From assembly GCA_001804315.1 (NCBI GenBank), contig MHFT01000036.1:1-46664 (forward strand): 46,664 nucleotides of DNA, in the 5' to 3' direction. Under the pieces are notes generated by a model. The model was given only the letters and a program-made list of their open reading frames with translations. It was not told the DNA's origin and did no database searches. Position 1 is the stretch's first letter. The number at the start of each line of letters is the position of its first letter. A program made the translations under genes and the position numbers. The DNA is from Omnitrophica bacterium RIFCSPLOWO2_12_FULL_50_11. Its GTDB lineage: Bacteria > Omnitrophota > Omnitrophia > Omnitrophales > Danuiimicrobiaceae. This document shows, in pieces, positions 1 through 8,115 of the stretch.

Positions 1-2
1 CC

Positions 3-227
3 ATTGATACGAACTATGCCCGTTTCATTGATCATGGGGAGCTTACCCTTTATGATGACAGCTACACCCCCATTACTACTGTTCATTTCTCCAAACCCCT
101 TCCTTCTCAGTACACAGTTCCTCTTTCCACGATCCTCAACCACCCTAAGACACTTCACTACCAACTCTCTGTCTACGACAAGGAAGGCAGGGAGGATAGG
201 ACGGGCATTGGGAGATTGGACTTATGA
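3..227 (+). CDS. C-terminal end of an unidentified protein (5' end outside window)
   Basis: The frame is open from the window edge and encodes 74 residues before TGA. The tail has alternating hydrophobic and polar residues (HFSKPLPSQYTV, LHYQLSVYDKEGRED) typical of a beta-sandwich or repeat domain. The ending VYDKEGREDRTGIGRLDL resembles inter-repeat motifs of some large outer-membrane or surface proteins, but that is only a resemblance. Its stop overlaps the extended -10 element of the next gene. No function can be assigned without the upstream part. Confidence 0.55.
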   Translation: MDTNYARFIDHGELTLYDDSYTPITTVHFSKPLPSQYTVPLSTILNHPKTLHYQLSVYDKEGREDRTGIGRLDL

Positions 228-233
228 TATAAT
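225..233 (+). promoter_or_regulatory. Extended -10 promoter of the SDR gene (probably leaderless)
   Basis: TGATATAAT is a perfect extended -10 (TGnTATAAT). It ends 8 bases before the ATG at 242, so transcription would start at or next to the start codon with no room for a Shine-Dalgarno. I see no good -35, which fits an extended -10 promoter. Confidence 0.55.
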
Positions 234-241
234 CCCGCCTT

Positions 242-1051
242 ATGGTGACTCCGTCGTTTAACGCCCGCCGATGGGTGCTCATCACTGGTGCCTCCGCTGG
301 CATTGGAGAAGCATTCGCAAGACGGTTTGCACGTGAAGGTTGGAATACCGTGCTCGTTGCCCGTTCCCGAGATAAACTAGAATCTTTGGCACGGAGTCTG
401 GGTCAGCAACATGGTGCGGAAACTCTCGTGATTGCCTGCGACCTAAGCCAACACGACGCAACGGACGAGATCTATCGAAAAGTAAAAGAAGCTGGGATTA
501 GGCTCGAAGGACTCGTCAATAACGCCGCCATCGGAGCACATGGAAAATTTCATGAGGTTGTGCTTGACCGTTACCTATCTATGATTGATTTAAATGTGCG
601 CTCACTTGTCCAATTAACCCATTTGTTTCTTCACGAAATGATGGATCGCAGTCGCGGAATGATTATTAACGTCTCATCCACCGCTTGTTATCAACCTTTA
701 TCTTACTCGTCGGTTTATGCGGCAACGAAATCCTTCGTCACTTCTTTTACGGAGGCGCTCTGGCTCGAAACGAAGGGGACCGGGGTTCGCGTCCTCAATC
801 TGTGTCCTGGCGTGACGAAAACGGATTTTGGCACGGCTGCAGGTATGAGAAATTTTCGACAAGATCCTCTTGCTGAGGAACCGGAAGCGGTTGTGGAGAC
901 TGCCTTTCGAGCATTGAAACACGATCAGCCCACCGCCGTTTCAGGATGGCAGAATCGGCTTCGCTTATTTTTGGAGCGCTTGATGCCGCATCGAGTCCTC
1001 CTCGCTGCCGTAGACGTGTATCAAAAAACAGTGCACCGAGAGGAACGTTGA
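242..1051 (+). CDS. Short-chain dehydrogenase/reductase (SDR)
   Basis: A 269-residue classical SDR, an NAD(P)-dependent oxidoreductase with a Rossmann fold. Near the N-terminus it has the cofactor loop TGASAGIG, then CDL, the NNAA motif, a catalytic Ser in NVSS, and the YxxxK pair in YAATK, followed by the CPG turn. Its closest look is the DltE/YqjQ-like subgroup of unknown substrate, with an extended C-terminal helix region. The start is the first ATG after a strong -10. The stop overlaps the next gene's ATG (TGATG), so the two are translationally coupled. The substrate cannot be told from sequence. Confidence 0.9.
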   Translation: MVTPSFNARRWVLITGASAGIGEAFARRFAREGWNTVLVARSRDKLESLARSLGQQHGAETLVIACDLSQHDATDEIYRKVKEAGIRLEGLVNNAAIGAHGKFHEVVLDRYLSMIDLNVRSLVQLTHLFLHEMMDRSRGMIINVSSTACYQPLSYSSVYAATKSFVTSFTEALWLETKGTGVRVLNLCPGVTKTDFGTAAGMRNFRQDPLAEEPEAVVETAFRALKHDQPTAVSGWQNRLRLFLERLMPHRVLLAAVDVYQKTVHREER

Positions 1052-2241
1052 TGGTCTTCTTGCGTCGATTGGTATTGGTCCTTCTTCTCACAGTCGTTGT
1101 GTCGCTTGTCGCTCTGCAAGTTGCCTCCGGTTTTTTTCTCACGCCTGTATTGGAGCGCGAAGGAAGGCGACTTTTTGGGGTTCCTGTTCATATGGACGCT
1201 GCGGGCGCCAATATCTTTACCGGTGTCATCTGGATGAAACGGGTTCGGGTGAAAAACGCCCCCGGTTTTGCCGAGCCTCAGGCGTTGTTTGCACGAACCG
1301 TTGCGGTTGACATTAGTTTGTTGAGTCTGCTCACGAGCGAATTTGTGATTGAACGAATCCTTTTAAAGGATCCCGTCATTACGTTTGAGGTCAATCAGGA
1401 GGGCGAATTGAATATGTCGCCACTGGCGGAACATGTGACGGCTCGGCTGCAACAGTTGGTGCATGGGAGAAGAAAGTTTATTCAATTGGTCACACGATAC
1501 GAGCTTGAGAAATTTTCCATCCGGCGCGGAACGGTTCAATTGGTCGACGACCGACAGGAGGAACGGGACTGGACATGGGGTTCTATTACGTTTTCGCTCA
1601 CCCGCGTTGTGTATCCTCACGATCCGCAGGAAGCCTTGCCCGTTGCGGTTTATTTGAATGCAACCGTCGAGGGACGCAAGGAAGGTCAGATGCTTGTGAT
1701 CGGCAGATTCAATCCATTTGCAGGGAAAACCAGTTTTGATATTACCGGTTCAATGAAAGATATTGTACTTGCCGAGTACAATTACTTTTTACCGGAGTTT
1801 CCGCTCAGCTTCGCCGACGGCCTCTTAGAGGTGAAGATCAAGGCATTGTGCCATGATGATCAGATCGACCTCGATCATCAGATTCGGGTAGGTCAACTGG
1901 CGCTAGCGGTCAAACAGGAAGGACCGGCTAAAGGGGTCGGTACCGGAAGAGCACAGCCTCTTGCTTTTGGACTGCCGCCGGAGACGGTGGCGCATTACTT
2001 TAATCAACTCTGGCCGAAGGGCGAACCATTTGAATTCAATTTTAGAGTAACGGGGGATTTAAGCCAGCCTACCTTTAGCACGGTTTCAGCGATCAAAGAG
2101 GAAATCCAGCAAGCGATTTATGAACGAATCACCAAAAAAATGAACGAACTCGTAAAAGCGACTAAGGAAATCGCTGAAGGAGTGATCCTACAAATAGAAC
2201 TCCCGCCTCCTGAACCTGCGTCGAACGGTCCGATAGATTGA
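1051..2241 (+). CDS. AsmA-like / DUF748-type envelope protein
   Basis: A 396-residue protein with one N-terminal membrane anchor (about residues 5-27, very Leu/Val-rich). A long beta-strand-rich region follows, with patterns such as IERILLKDPVITFEVNQEG, typical of AsmA/TamB-superfamily proteins that span the periplasm and move lipid or limit outer-membrane protein assembly. The C-terminus has an amphipathic helical segment rich in Lys/Glu. The ATG overlaps the stop of the SDR gene, and the stop is followed directly by era, so the three form one transcription unit. Family-level assignment; the exact role is unknown. Confidence 0.65.
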   Translation: MVFLRRLVLVLLLTVVVSLVALQVASGFFLTPVLEREGRRLFGVPVHMDAAGANIFTGVIWMKRVRVKNAPGFAEPQALFARTVAVDISLLSLLTSEFVIERILLKDPVITFEVNQEGELNMSPLAEHVTARLQQLVHGRRKFIQLVTRYELEKFSIRRGTVQLVDDRQEERDWTWGSITFSLTRVVYPHDPQEALPVAVYLNATVEGRKEGQMLVIGRFNPFAGKTSFDITGSMKDIVLAEYNYFLPEFPLSFADGLLEVKIKALCHDDQIDLDHQIRVGQLALAVKQEGPAKGVGTGRAQPLAFGLPPETVAHYFNQLWPKGEPFEFNFRVTGDLSQPTFSTVSAIKEEIQQAIYERITKKMNELVKATKEIAEGVILQIELPPPEPASNGPID

Positions 2242-2242
2242 A

Positions 2243-3133
2243 ATGCATTCCGGTTTTGTTTCGATTATTGGAAAGCCGAATGTTGGGAAATCTACCTTAC
2301 TGAATCGTCTCGTGGGTATGAAGCTCGCTGGTGTTTCCAAAAAACCCCAGACAACCTGTATCGTCATTCGAGGGATTCTTTCAGAATCCCGCGGTCAGAT
2401 TGTCTTCCTAGACACACCAGGTTTTCACGAACCGAAGGACGCGATCGGCCGGTTCATGATGAGGCAGGCGACCCAAACATTTCTCGATGCGGATTTATTT
2501 TATGTATTGGCCGATCCAGTTCCGCCGGATGAGGGGATGGGTGCGCTTCTGGACCGGATTGAGGCAGAACAGTTAGAGGACAAAATGAGGAAACCCGTTT
2601 TTTGTCTTATCAATAAAATTGACACGATTTCAAAGCCGGAACTCTTGCCTGTTCTGGATCAATATCAGAAAAGATTTTCGTTTGACGAAATGATACCGAT
2701 CTCCGCACAGCGGGGCGATCAAGTTGACCTTCTTGTGGATCAGACGTATGCCCGCCTGCCGGAACATGAACCCTATTTTCCGCCTGATATCACGAGCGAT
2801 CAAGCGGAACGGGTTTTGGTTGTGGAGTTCATTCGTGAAAAGATTTTCCGCTTTACAGGAGAGGAAATTCCGTACGCTGCCGCAGTGCAAATTGAGGCCT
2901 TTGAAGAAGAAGATAAACTTATTCGCGTTCATGCCGTCATTTTTACTGAAAAAGATTCTCAAAAGGCGATTTTGATCGGCGCGGCCGGCCAAAAGTTGAA
3001 ACAGATCGGTACTGCCGCGCGAAAGGACTTGGAACAGTTTCTGGGTAAGCACGTTTTCCTTAAACTTTGGGTGAAAACGCTCAAAAATTGGAAAAAAGAC
3101 GAGCGGTATTTAAAGCGTTTGGGATTTAAATGA
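2243..3133 (+). CDS. era: GTPase Era
   Basis: A 296-residue full-length Era, which binds 16S rRNA and helps mature the 30S subunit. It shows the G1 loop GKPNVGKS (residues 10-17), DTPG (57-60), NKID near residue 125 and SAQRGDQ as G5. The C-terminal KH domain has IGAAGQKLKQIG, the equivalent of the GxxG RNA-binding loop. It follows the AsmA-like gene by one base. Its TGA lies inside the 7-bp target duplication of a small repeat insertion, so the element landed exactly at the stop without changing the protein. Confidence 0.97.
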   Translation: MHSGFVSIIGKPNVGKSTLLNRLVGMKLAGVSKKPQTTCIVIRGILSESRGQIVFLDTPGFHEPKDAIGRFMMRQATQTFLDADLFYVLADPVPPDEGMGALLDRIEAEQLEDKMRKPVFCLINKIDTISKPELLPVLDQYQKRFSFDEMIPISAQRGDQVDLLVDQTYARLPEHEPYFPPDITSDQAERVLVVEFIREKIFRFTGEEIPYAAAVQIEAFEEEDKLIRVHAVIFTEKDSQKAILIGAAGQKLKQIGTAARKDLEQFLGKHVFLKLWVKTLKNWKKDERYLKRLGFK

Positions 3134-3282
3134 GAAACTCGAGTTTGGCACTTTCCCGCAACATCCCTTCTCCCCCCCCTTGGGGGAGAAGGTTAGGTTG
3201 AGGGGGTAGAGTGGCCGCTTACCCCTCACCCTGCCCTCTCCCCAGAGGGGAGAGGGGAAAAGTGCCAAACTCGACTGAGAAA
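3131..3282. mobile_element. MITE-like palindromic insertion with TGAGAAA target duplication
   Basis: Flanking 7-bp direct repeats TGAGAAA lie at 3131-3137 and 3276-3282. Between them is a 138-bp element (3138-3275) with terminal inverted repeats TCGAGTTTGGCACTTT at the left and the reverse complement at the right. Its interior holds two hairpins of the CCCTCTCCCC/GGGGAGAGGG type, seen again at 31.8-32.0 and 35.6-35.75 kb. It encodes nothing and would need a transposase supplied in trans. Confidence 0.8.
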
Positions 3283-3325
3283 GAGAAGGGGCATGTCCCT
3301 CCGGGAACCGGCCCCAGTCTGCCCG

Positions 3326-3931
3326 ATGATTAAAGCCATCTTGTTTGATATGGGGAATGTGCTCATCCATTTTGACGCGACGAAATCCGCCAAGGCTTTT
3401 TCAGAGCTTTTAGGCGTTCCAGAAAAGGAGCTGTGGGAGGTTTTTTTTACTTCGGCGCTTGAGCGTTCGTATACGAGAGGCGAAATTTCCTCAAAAGAGT
3501 TCTACGGTAAAATCGTTGAGCGCTTTCCGTCCAAAAAATTGGATTATGCTACCTTCGTCTATCTTTGGAACGACATTTTTACAGAGAATTCTGAGATGGA
3601 AGAACTCCTCGTTAAACTGAAAAGGAAGTATCCGCTTTATCTCATTTCGAATACGAACGAACTTCATTTCGAGTACGTGCGGAAACGATTTCGTCTGATG
3701 GGCCACTTTACCCAATGCTTTCCGTCGCACGGCGTGGGCCATCGGAAGCCGGATCCTGCTATGTTTGAACACGTCCTTCGGGAAATTCAGCTCAAACCGG
3801 ACGAAACCATTTTTATTGATGATGTAGCTGAATTCGTAGAGGCAGCAAAACGCTTTGGGATCCACGGCATCCAATTTACCTCTCGGCGGGCGCTTGAAAC
3901 TGAGCTCAGAAAACGAGGCGTTGAAGTATAA
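3326..3931 (+). CDS. HAD-superfamily hydrolase (subfamily IA)
   Basis: About 200 residues. HAD motif I is FDMGNVL (the nucleophile Asp is the first D; the second acidic position is replaced by N, as in the YihX/epoxide-hydrolase-like group). Motif II is LISNTNE, the motif III region is HRKPDPAMF, and motif IV is FIDDVAEFVEAA. It is probably a phosphatase of a small phosphorylated metabolite. I chose the ATG that gives MIKAILFD; an in-frame ATG at 3293 sits just downstream of the MITE and has AGAAGGGG in front, so a start there is possible. Confidence 0.85.
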   Translation: MIKAILFDMGNVLIHFDATKSAKAFSELLGVPEKELWEVFFTSALERSYTRGEISSKEFYGKIVERFPSKKLDYATFVYLWNDIFTENSEMEELLVKLKRKYPLYLISNTNELHFEYVRKRFRLMGHFTQCFPSHGVGHRKPDPAMFEHVLREIQLKPDETIFIDDVAEFVEAAKRFGIHGIQFTSRRALETELRKRGVEV

Positions 3932-3978
3932 AGAAGTCAATAAAGTGTTATTTATGCCGTAGATCATTACGAGGTCCT

Positions 3979-4278
3979 ATGACACGAAGCATTGCCATTG
4001 GGTTTCTCGTCCTATTTCTTTTCCTCTCCGTGCCGGCGTTTGTTCATGCTCAAGCAGATACGAATCGGTTCACTCATGGTTTTCAACGCGTTCTCTTAGC
4101 TCCGTTTCAGTTACCTGTTCAGACGTTCGAAGGAGCAGTGTACGGACCACCCCTGCTGGGCATCGTCGGTGGGGTTCTGACCGGTACGGTCAGGACCTTG
4201 ACCGATCTTGTCGGCGGTGTCTTTGAAATGGCAGGCGCAGCAGCGCCGCTTGCCAAATACGGCCTTTTTTTCCTCTGA
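3979..4278 (+). CDS. Small exported protein, TIGR04073-like (exosortase-associated family)
   Basis: 99 residues with a clear signal peptide (hydrophobic stretch IAIGFLVLFLFLSVPAFVHA, cut after HAQA). A Gly/Pro-rich mature part follows, with NRFTHGFQRVLLAPFQLP, two hydrophobic Gly-rich segments and a final hydrophobic stretch. This layout matches the TIGR04073 family of putative exosortase-system-associated proteins of unknown function. A GAGGT ribosome-binding site precedes the ATG. The gene ends inside a bidirectional hairpin. Confidence 0.55.
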   Translation: MTRSIAIGFLVLFLFLSVPAFVHAQADTNRFTHGFQRVLLAPFQLPVQTFEGAVYGPPLLGIVGGVLTGTVRTLTDLVGGVFEMAGAAAPLAKYGLFFL

Positions 4279-4333
4279 TCCCCCACTACTTTAAGGAATG
4301 TCACAGGGGACGAACCTTAAAGTGGCGGGGGAT
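4278..4333. terminator. Bidirectional terminator-like hairpin
   Basis: A 19-bp near-perfect inverted repeat, ATCCCCCACTACTTTAAGG with its complement CCTTAAAGTGGCGGGGGAT, lies between two convergent genes (3979-4278 + and 4348-4596 -). It has no long T-run, so the terminator role is inferred from position and stem strength. Confidence 0.55.
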
Positions 4334-4347
4334 TACCCTGCGTCTCG

Positions 4348-4596
4348 TTAGGTACGCTTAAGAAAACGGGGAAGGAGACGAGCGCCCACCAATTGGCCCA
4401 AAACAGCAACAAAAATAATGAGCGGTACGAATTTCAGGCCAATGTGCCACGAGATTCTAAGAGGAACGATGAACGGAATTGATAAATGAATGTAAAGGAA
4501 CCAAAGGAAGGAGAATTTTTTCTTATTTCGCCTCAAGTAGCCGAACCAGACATTGAGAAAAAATGCGAACAAGTGAATCAGAATTAATTCTCGCAT
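4348..4596 (-). CDS. Small membrane protein, unknown
   Basis: 82 residues with hydrophobic segments at about residues 3-20, 29-47 and 53-73, separated by basic loops (RRNKKK and the C-terminal RFLKRT). This suggests two or three membrane spans. I do not recognise a family. It lies just downstream of the EamA permease on the same strand (about 20 bases between them), so they are probably co-transcribed. The stop is TAA. Confidence 0.55.
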   Translation of the reverse strand: MRELILIHLFAFFLNVWFGYLRRNKKKFSFLWFLYIHLSIPFIVPLRISWHIGLKFVPLIIFVAVLGQLVGARLLPRFLKRT

Positions 4597-4615
4597 GAGT
4601 GTCTCCTATTTCGTT

Positions 4616-5515
4616 CTATTCCTCAAGCGGAACAAAGGCATGTTTTTCTCTGAGGAGGTAAATGGCGACTCCACAGCTCATAATGATCACGCTGCCAAGG
4701 ATGGCTTGAGGTCGTAAAAATTCCTTCCAAAAAATAAACCCGAAAAAGGCGGCGAATACAGGTGTTAAGTAAGCAAAGGCAGACACGATTGAAACCGGCG
4801 CTGTCTGGATCGAACGGGTCATAAACACCTGTCCAAAAAAAGCGCCGGTGGTCACACCCAGAAGCCCTCCCCATTCTCGCACGGTCGGCCACTCGAAACC
4901 AAGTTGAAGCAGCGGAAAAGACGCGATGGTGGAAATCGCAGTGAAGTAAAAAATAATTGTGTCAGGAGATTCGTCTTCCTTGCTCAACCGAATCAAAATG
5001 GCGGCGATGGCAGCAAAGACACCCGACAGAATACCCAAAAGAATCGGAATAGTTTTTGCCTCGAACTGAGGTGCTGCCAGAAGATAAATCCCTACAAATG
5101 AGAGCAAGATGGCGGCGAGCAGACGGGGCGCTGTCTTTTCCTTTAAGAGCACGTGTGCGAGGATGACTACGAAAAACGGACCTGTAAAATTAAGCATCAC
5201 CGCCGTTCCTAAGTCGAGTTTTGAAATCGTGTAGAAAAAAAGGGAAACAGCACCAAAGCCAAAAAGCCCGCGAAGTTCGAGGATCATCGGATTATTTCCA
5301 ATCCATGAGCCGCGTTCTTTGGCGATGAGCACGGCGATCGCAGCGGTTCCGAACAGACTTCGGAAGAAAACGACTTCGATCGGTGGAAGGGTCGTGCAGG
5401 CATATTTGACAAAGGCCGCCATGACGCTAAATGAAAAAGCGGCAAGCACCATTTTAATAATACTCCGTGCAATTTGGTCTTGCGGCCCTCGCAATTTCGC
5501 ATTTATCATGACCAT
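4616..5515 (-). CDS. EamA/DMT-family permease
   Basis: 299 residues with about ten hydrophobic spans in two repeated five-span halves, as in drug/metabolite transporter (EamA) proteins. Features include FSVMAAFVKYACTTLPPIEVVFFRS in the first half and the re-entrant-like YLTPVFAAFFGFIFWKE in the second. It sits in the inner membrane; the substrate is unknown. The track start is ATG with another Met two codons later. It ends in TAG, one of only three genes here to do so. It is divergent from the kinase-deaminase gene across about 40 bases. Confidence 0.9.
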   Translation of the reverse strand: MVMINAKLRGPQDQIARSIIKMVLAAFSFSVMAAFVKYACTTLPPIEVVFFRSLFGTAAIAVLIAKERGSWIGNNPMILELRGLFGFGAVSLFFYTISKLDLGTAVMLNFTGPFFVVILAHVLLKEKTAPRLLAAILLSFVGIYLLAAPQFEAKTIPILLGILSGVFAAIAAILIRLSKEDESPDTIIFYFTAISTIASFPLLQLGFEWPTVREWGGLLGVTTGAFFGQVFMTRSIQTAPVSIVSAFAYLTPVFAAFFGFIFWKEFLRPQAILGSVIIMSCGVAIYLLREKHAFVPLEE

Positions 5516-5553
5516 AAATTTTGGTATTATACTGAGTTTTACATCAGAAGCCC

Positions 5554-6555
5554 ATGATAATTGGTCTTACAGGTAAAAACGGTGCCGGCAAAGGCGCGGT
5601 CGCAATCTTTTTAAAAAAGCGCGGCTTCGGCTGTTGTTCGCTTTCCGATGTGATCCGCGACGAAGTTGCGAAGCGAAGGAAACCGCTCACGCGTGACAGC
5701 CTTTTCGCAGCCGGAAATGAACTTCGCAGGAAGTTCGGCCCCGGCGTTTTAGCGGAGCGGATTATCAGCCGTCTTGATTTTGACAAACCGTATGTGATCG
5801 ATTCCATACGCCACCCGGCAGAAACCGAAGTGTTGAGATCGGCGGGTCCTTTTGTGCTTCTCAATGTTGAAGCACCTGCCAAGGTTCGGTTCGAGCGGTT
5901 AAAAAAAAGGCGCCGCGAACAAGATCCGAAAACGTTTCAGGAATTTAAGCAGCTGGAGCAAGCAGAGGGGAAAAGCGGCGTTGCAAGCGATCAGCAGTTA
6001 GAGAAAACGTTAAAACTTGCGGATTATACGGTCCGTAACTCGGGAACGCTTCGCGAGCTTCACAACGAGATTACACGAATTGTCATGGCCATTGCTCGTA
6101 AAAAAAAACGCCCGGACTGGGACGAATACTTTATGGGGATCGCGAAGGTTGTCGCGCTTCGCTCCAACTGCGTCAAAAGGCAAGTGGCCGCCGTCCTTGT
6201 TAAAGACCGGCGGATCATCTCTACGGGTTACAACGGAACTCCCCGAGGTGTCCTCAATTGCAATGAAGGCGGCTGTCCGCGTTGCAATCAACTTACGAGA
6301 TCCGGTGCCAAACTAGAAGAATGTTATTGTTCGCATGGCGAGGAAAATGCCATCACGCAGGCAGCTTATCACGGTGTGAACATCAAAGATTCCACAATCT
6401 ACTCCACTTATTCACCGTGTCTGCTTTGCACGAAAATGATTATCAATAGTGGAATCAAGGAAGTGGTGTTCAACGAAGATTATCCGCTGGCGGAAATATC
6501 GGTCGACCTCTTGCGCGAAGCCGGCGTCGAGGTGAGGAAGATAAAAGTGACGTAG
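5554..6555 (+). CDS. Fusion of a P-loop nucleotide kinase domain and dCMP deaminase
   Basis: 333 residues. The N-terminal part (about 1-180) is an AAA/dephospho-CoA-kinase-like P-loop domain with GLTGKNGAGKG (4-14), a lid-like Arg/Lys-rich region (RFERLKKRRRE) and DSIRHPAE. The C-terminal part (about 190-333) is a zinc deaminase of the dCMP/ComEB family: HGEENAI supplies the Zn-His and catalytic Glu, and PCLLC the Zn-cysteines. Family knowledge says it makes dUMP for thymidylate. The fusion suggests coupled nucleotide phosphorylation/deamination or regulation. A -10-like TATACT lies at 5528-5533. It ends in TAG. Confidence 0.9.
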   Translation: MIIGLTGKNGAGKGAVAIFLKKRGFGCCSLSDVIRDEVAKRRKPLTRDSLFAAGNELRRKFGPGVLAERIISRLDFDKPYVIDSIRHPAETEVLRSAGPFVLLNVEAPAKVRFERLKKRRREQDPKTFQEFKQLEQAEGKSGVASDQQLEKTLKLADYTVRNSGTLRELHNEITRIVMAIARKKKRPDWDEYFMGIAKVVALRSNCVKRQVAAVLVKDRRIISTGYNGTPRGVLNCNEGGCPRCNQLTRSGAKLEECYCSHGEENAITQAAYHGVNIKDSTIYSTYSPCLLCTKMIINSGIKEVVFNEDYPLAEISVDLLREAGVEVRKIKVT

Positions 6556-6556
6556 A

Positions 6557-6718
6557 GTACCTAGCAAAAATACGTCATTCTGAGACGGCGGTACAGAGCG
6601 AGGTCGAAGTCGCCATAAGTCATTGGCGACCCGCCAGCGCCTTATGGCGGGAATCTCGGCTGGGATCCTTCGGCAACCCTAGGGAGCGCCGCCTCAGGAT
6701 GACGGTTTTGTCAGGTAC
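6557..6718. repeat. Dispersed palindromic repeat (family A, copy 1)
   Basis: A 162-bp non-coding element with ends GTACCT and AGGTAC and near-end inverted motifs CGTCATTCTGAG / CTCAGGATGACG. Internal hairpins include GGCGACCCGCC. The same CGTCATCCTGAG core occurs near 26.8, 28.9, 32.1 and 34.3 kb. It reaches into the first codons of an upstream alternative start of the next gene. Confidence 0.7.
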
Positions 6719-6749
6719 GCTCAATGCCATTGCCAGATCGAGGGACAAA

Positions 6750-7739
6750 ATGATTCAAAAGACGAGTCTCGACCTTAAAGAAATTTACCAGCCTATCGAG
6801 GCGTGGCTTCCCAAAGTCGAAGAGCGGATCTACGATATTTTATCCACGCCGAATGAACTTTCTGCCGAGGTCATTGAGCATTTTTTCAGAGCCAAGGGAA
6901 AATTCTTGCGGCCTGCCTTGACATTATTTGGCGTAAGTTTTAGTTCAGAGCGTATGGAAGCGGCGGTTGTGACGGCGGCCGCACTTGAAATTTTTCATTC
7001 GGCTACATTGATCCATGACGACATTGTCGATTCCGCCTGCCTTCGGCGCAGCCTGCCGACGATCAACGTGAAATGGGACCCACAAGTTGCCGTTCTGGTA
7101 GGAGATTATTTGCACGACAGGGCCATTAGCGCTATTTTCTCGACGAGGAACGATCGTGTCATTGCAGCGTTTCTTGAGACGGCAGGAATCGTCTGCGACG
7201 GCGAGATTCTGGAGCTCAAGGAGAAAAATAATTTTAGTTTAACGGAGGAAACGTACTTCACCATTATTGAACGCAAAACCGCGGCGCTGCTCGGTACGTG
7301 TATCGAATCGGGAGCGATTCTCGGCCATCTTTCTTCTGAGGAGGTAATCGCGCTTCGGCGTTACGGACTTTATTTTGGCATGGCGTTTCAGATCGTGGAT
7401 GATTGTCTTGATTTTATGGGGAAGGAAAATGAGTTTGGAAAGACGTTGGGCGCAGATCTGAAGGCGGGTGTTCTAACGCTTCCCCTGATTCGACTGATTG
7501 CGCTTTTGGATGAGCCGCAGAAAGCGGAAATTTTTTCACAGGTTAAAAACGGACTGGGACATTCCCAGCTCAGCGATTTGTTACGCTTGCTAGAAGAATA
7601 TGACGCGTTGTCGTACGCCTATGATCGGGCCCGGGAGTATGCGGATCGGGCGCAGCTTGAGCTCACGATTTTCCCCGACTCTCCTTCTCGTGTGAGCCTT
7701 GAAATGCTCCTACACTACGTCATTGAGCGCCACCGGTAA
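6750..7739 (+). CDS. All-trans polyprenyl diphosphate synthase
   Basis: 329 residues of the trans-isoprenyl diphosphate synthase fold. It condenses isopentenyl diphosphate onto an allylic primer to make long quinone side chains. It shows GKFLRP, the first Asp-rich motif HDDIVDSACLRR (about residue 90), GDYLHDRA, the FQIVDDCLDF second motif (about 217), and GADLKAGVLTLPLI. The start at 6750 has GAGGG in front; the longer reading from 6699 begins inside repeat DNA. Octaprenyl or heptaprenyl length is likely, but chain length cannot be read. Confidence 0.93.
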   Translation: MIQKTSLDLKEIYQPIEAWLPKVEERIYDILSTPNELSAEVIEHFFRAKGKFLRPALTLFGVSFSSERMEAAVVTAAALEIFHSATLIHDDIVDSACLRRSLPTINVKWDPQVAVLVGDYLHDRAISAIFSTRNDRVIAAFLETAGIVCDGEILELKEKNNFSLTEETYFTIIERKTAALLGTCIESGAILGHLSSEEVIALRRYGLYFGMAFQIVDDCLDFMGKENEFGKTLGADLKAGVLTLPLIRLIALLDEPQKAEIFSQVKNGLGHSQLSDLLRLLEEYDALSYAYDRAREYADRAQLELTIFPDSPSRVSLEMLLHYVIERHR

Positions 7740-7742
7740 GTC

Positions 7743-8108
7743 ATGCCTCGAAATATTTTGTACGCTGCTTTGACTCTTGCTGCTTTGGGCACCCTTGCTT
7801 TTGGATTTTCAGGAAAGCCCGAGCTCGCAGCCGGCTGGTGGCTTGGGATCGGCGCCGGCTTGCTTAATTATTCTTGGCTGCTTTCCAGCGTGCGCCGCGT
7901 TCAGGCAGGACTCGAACAAGAAGCCGCAAAAAGTAAGCGTCGATTGACAGGCGCATTTTTGATCCGCTACTTTGCGCTCGCCCTTGTCTTTTTTCTCGCT
8001 TTGAAACTGGGCCGGCCGCAGCTCGGCAGTTGTTTTGTTGGGTTCGGTTCCCTCTACATTGTTTTATTTATCGATTATTTCATGCGTGTGCGGAAACAAA
8101 GGACGTAA
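7743..8108 (+). CDS. ATP synthase subunit I-like small membrane protein
   Basis: 121 residues with four hydrophobic spans (about 5-22, 29-46, 70-86, 93-112). A Gly-rich second span with LGIGAGLLNYSWL and RYFALALVFFLALKLG resembles ATP synthase protein I (AtpI/AtpZ-like). No atp operon is adjacent, so it may be an orphan family member. It starts 3 bases after the polyprenyl synthase stop and is followed by rsmI 7 bases later, so it is part of that operon. Confidence 0.6.
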   Translation: MPRNILYAALTLAALGTLAFGFSGKPELAAGWWLGIGAGLLNYSWLLSSVRRVQAGLEQEAAKSKRRLTGAFLIRYFALALVFFLALKLGRPQLGSCFVGFGSLYIVLFIDYFMRVRKQRT

Positions 8109-8115
8109 CGGATGT

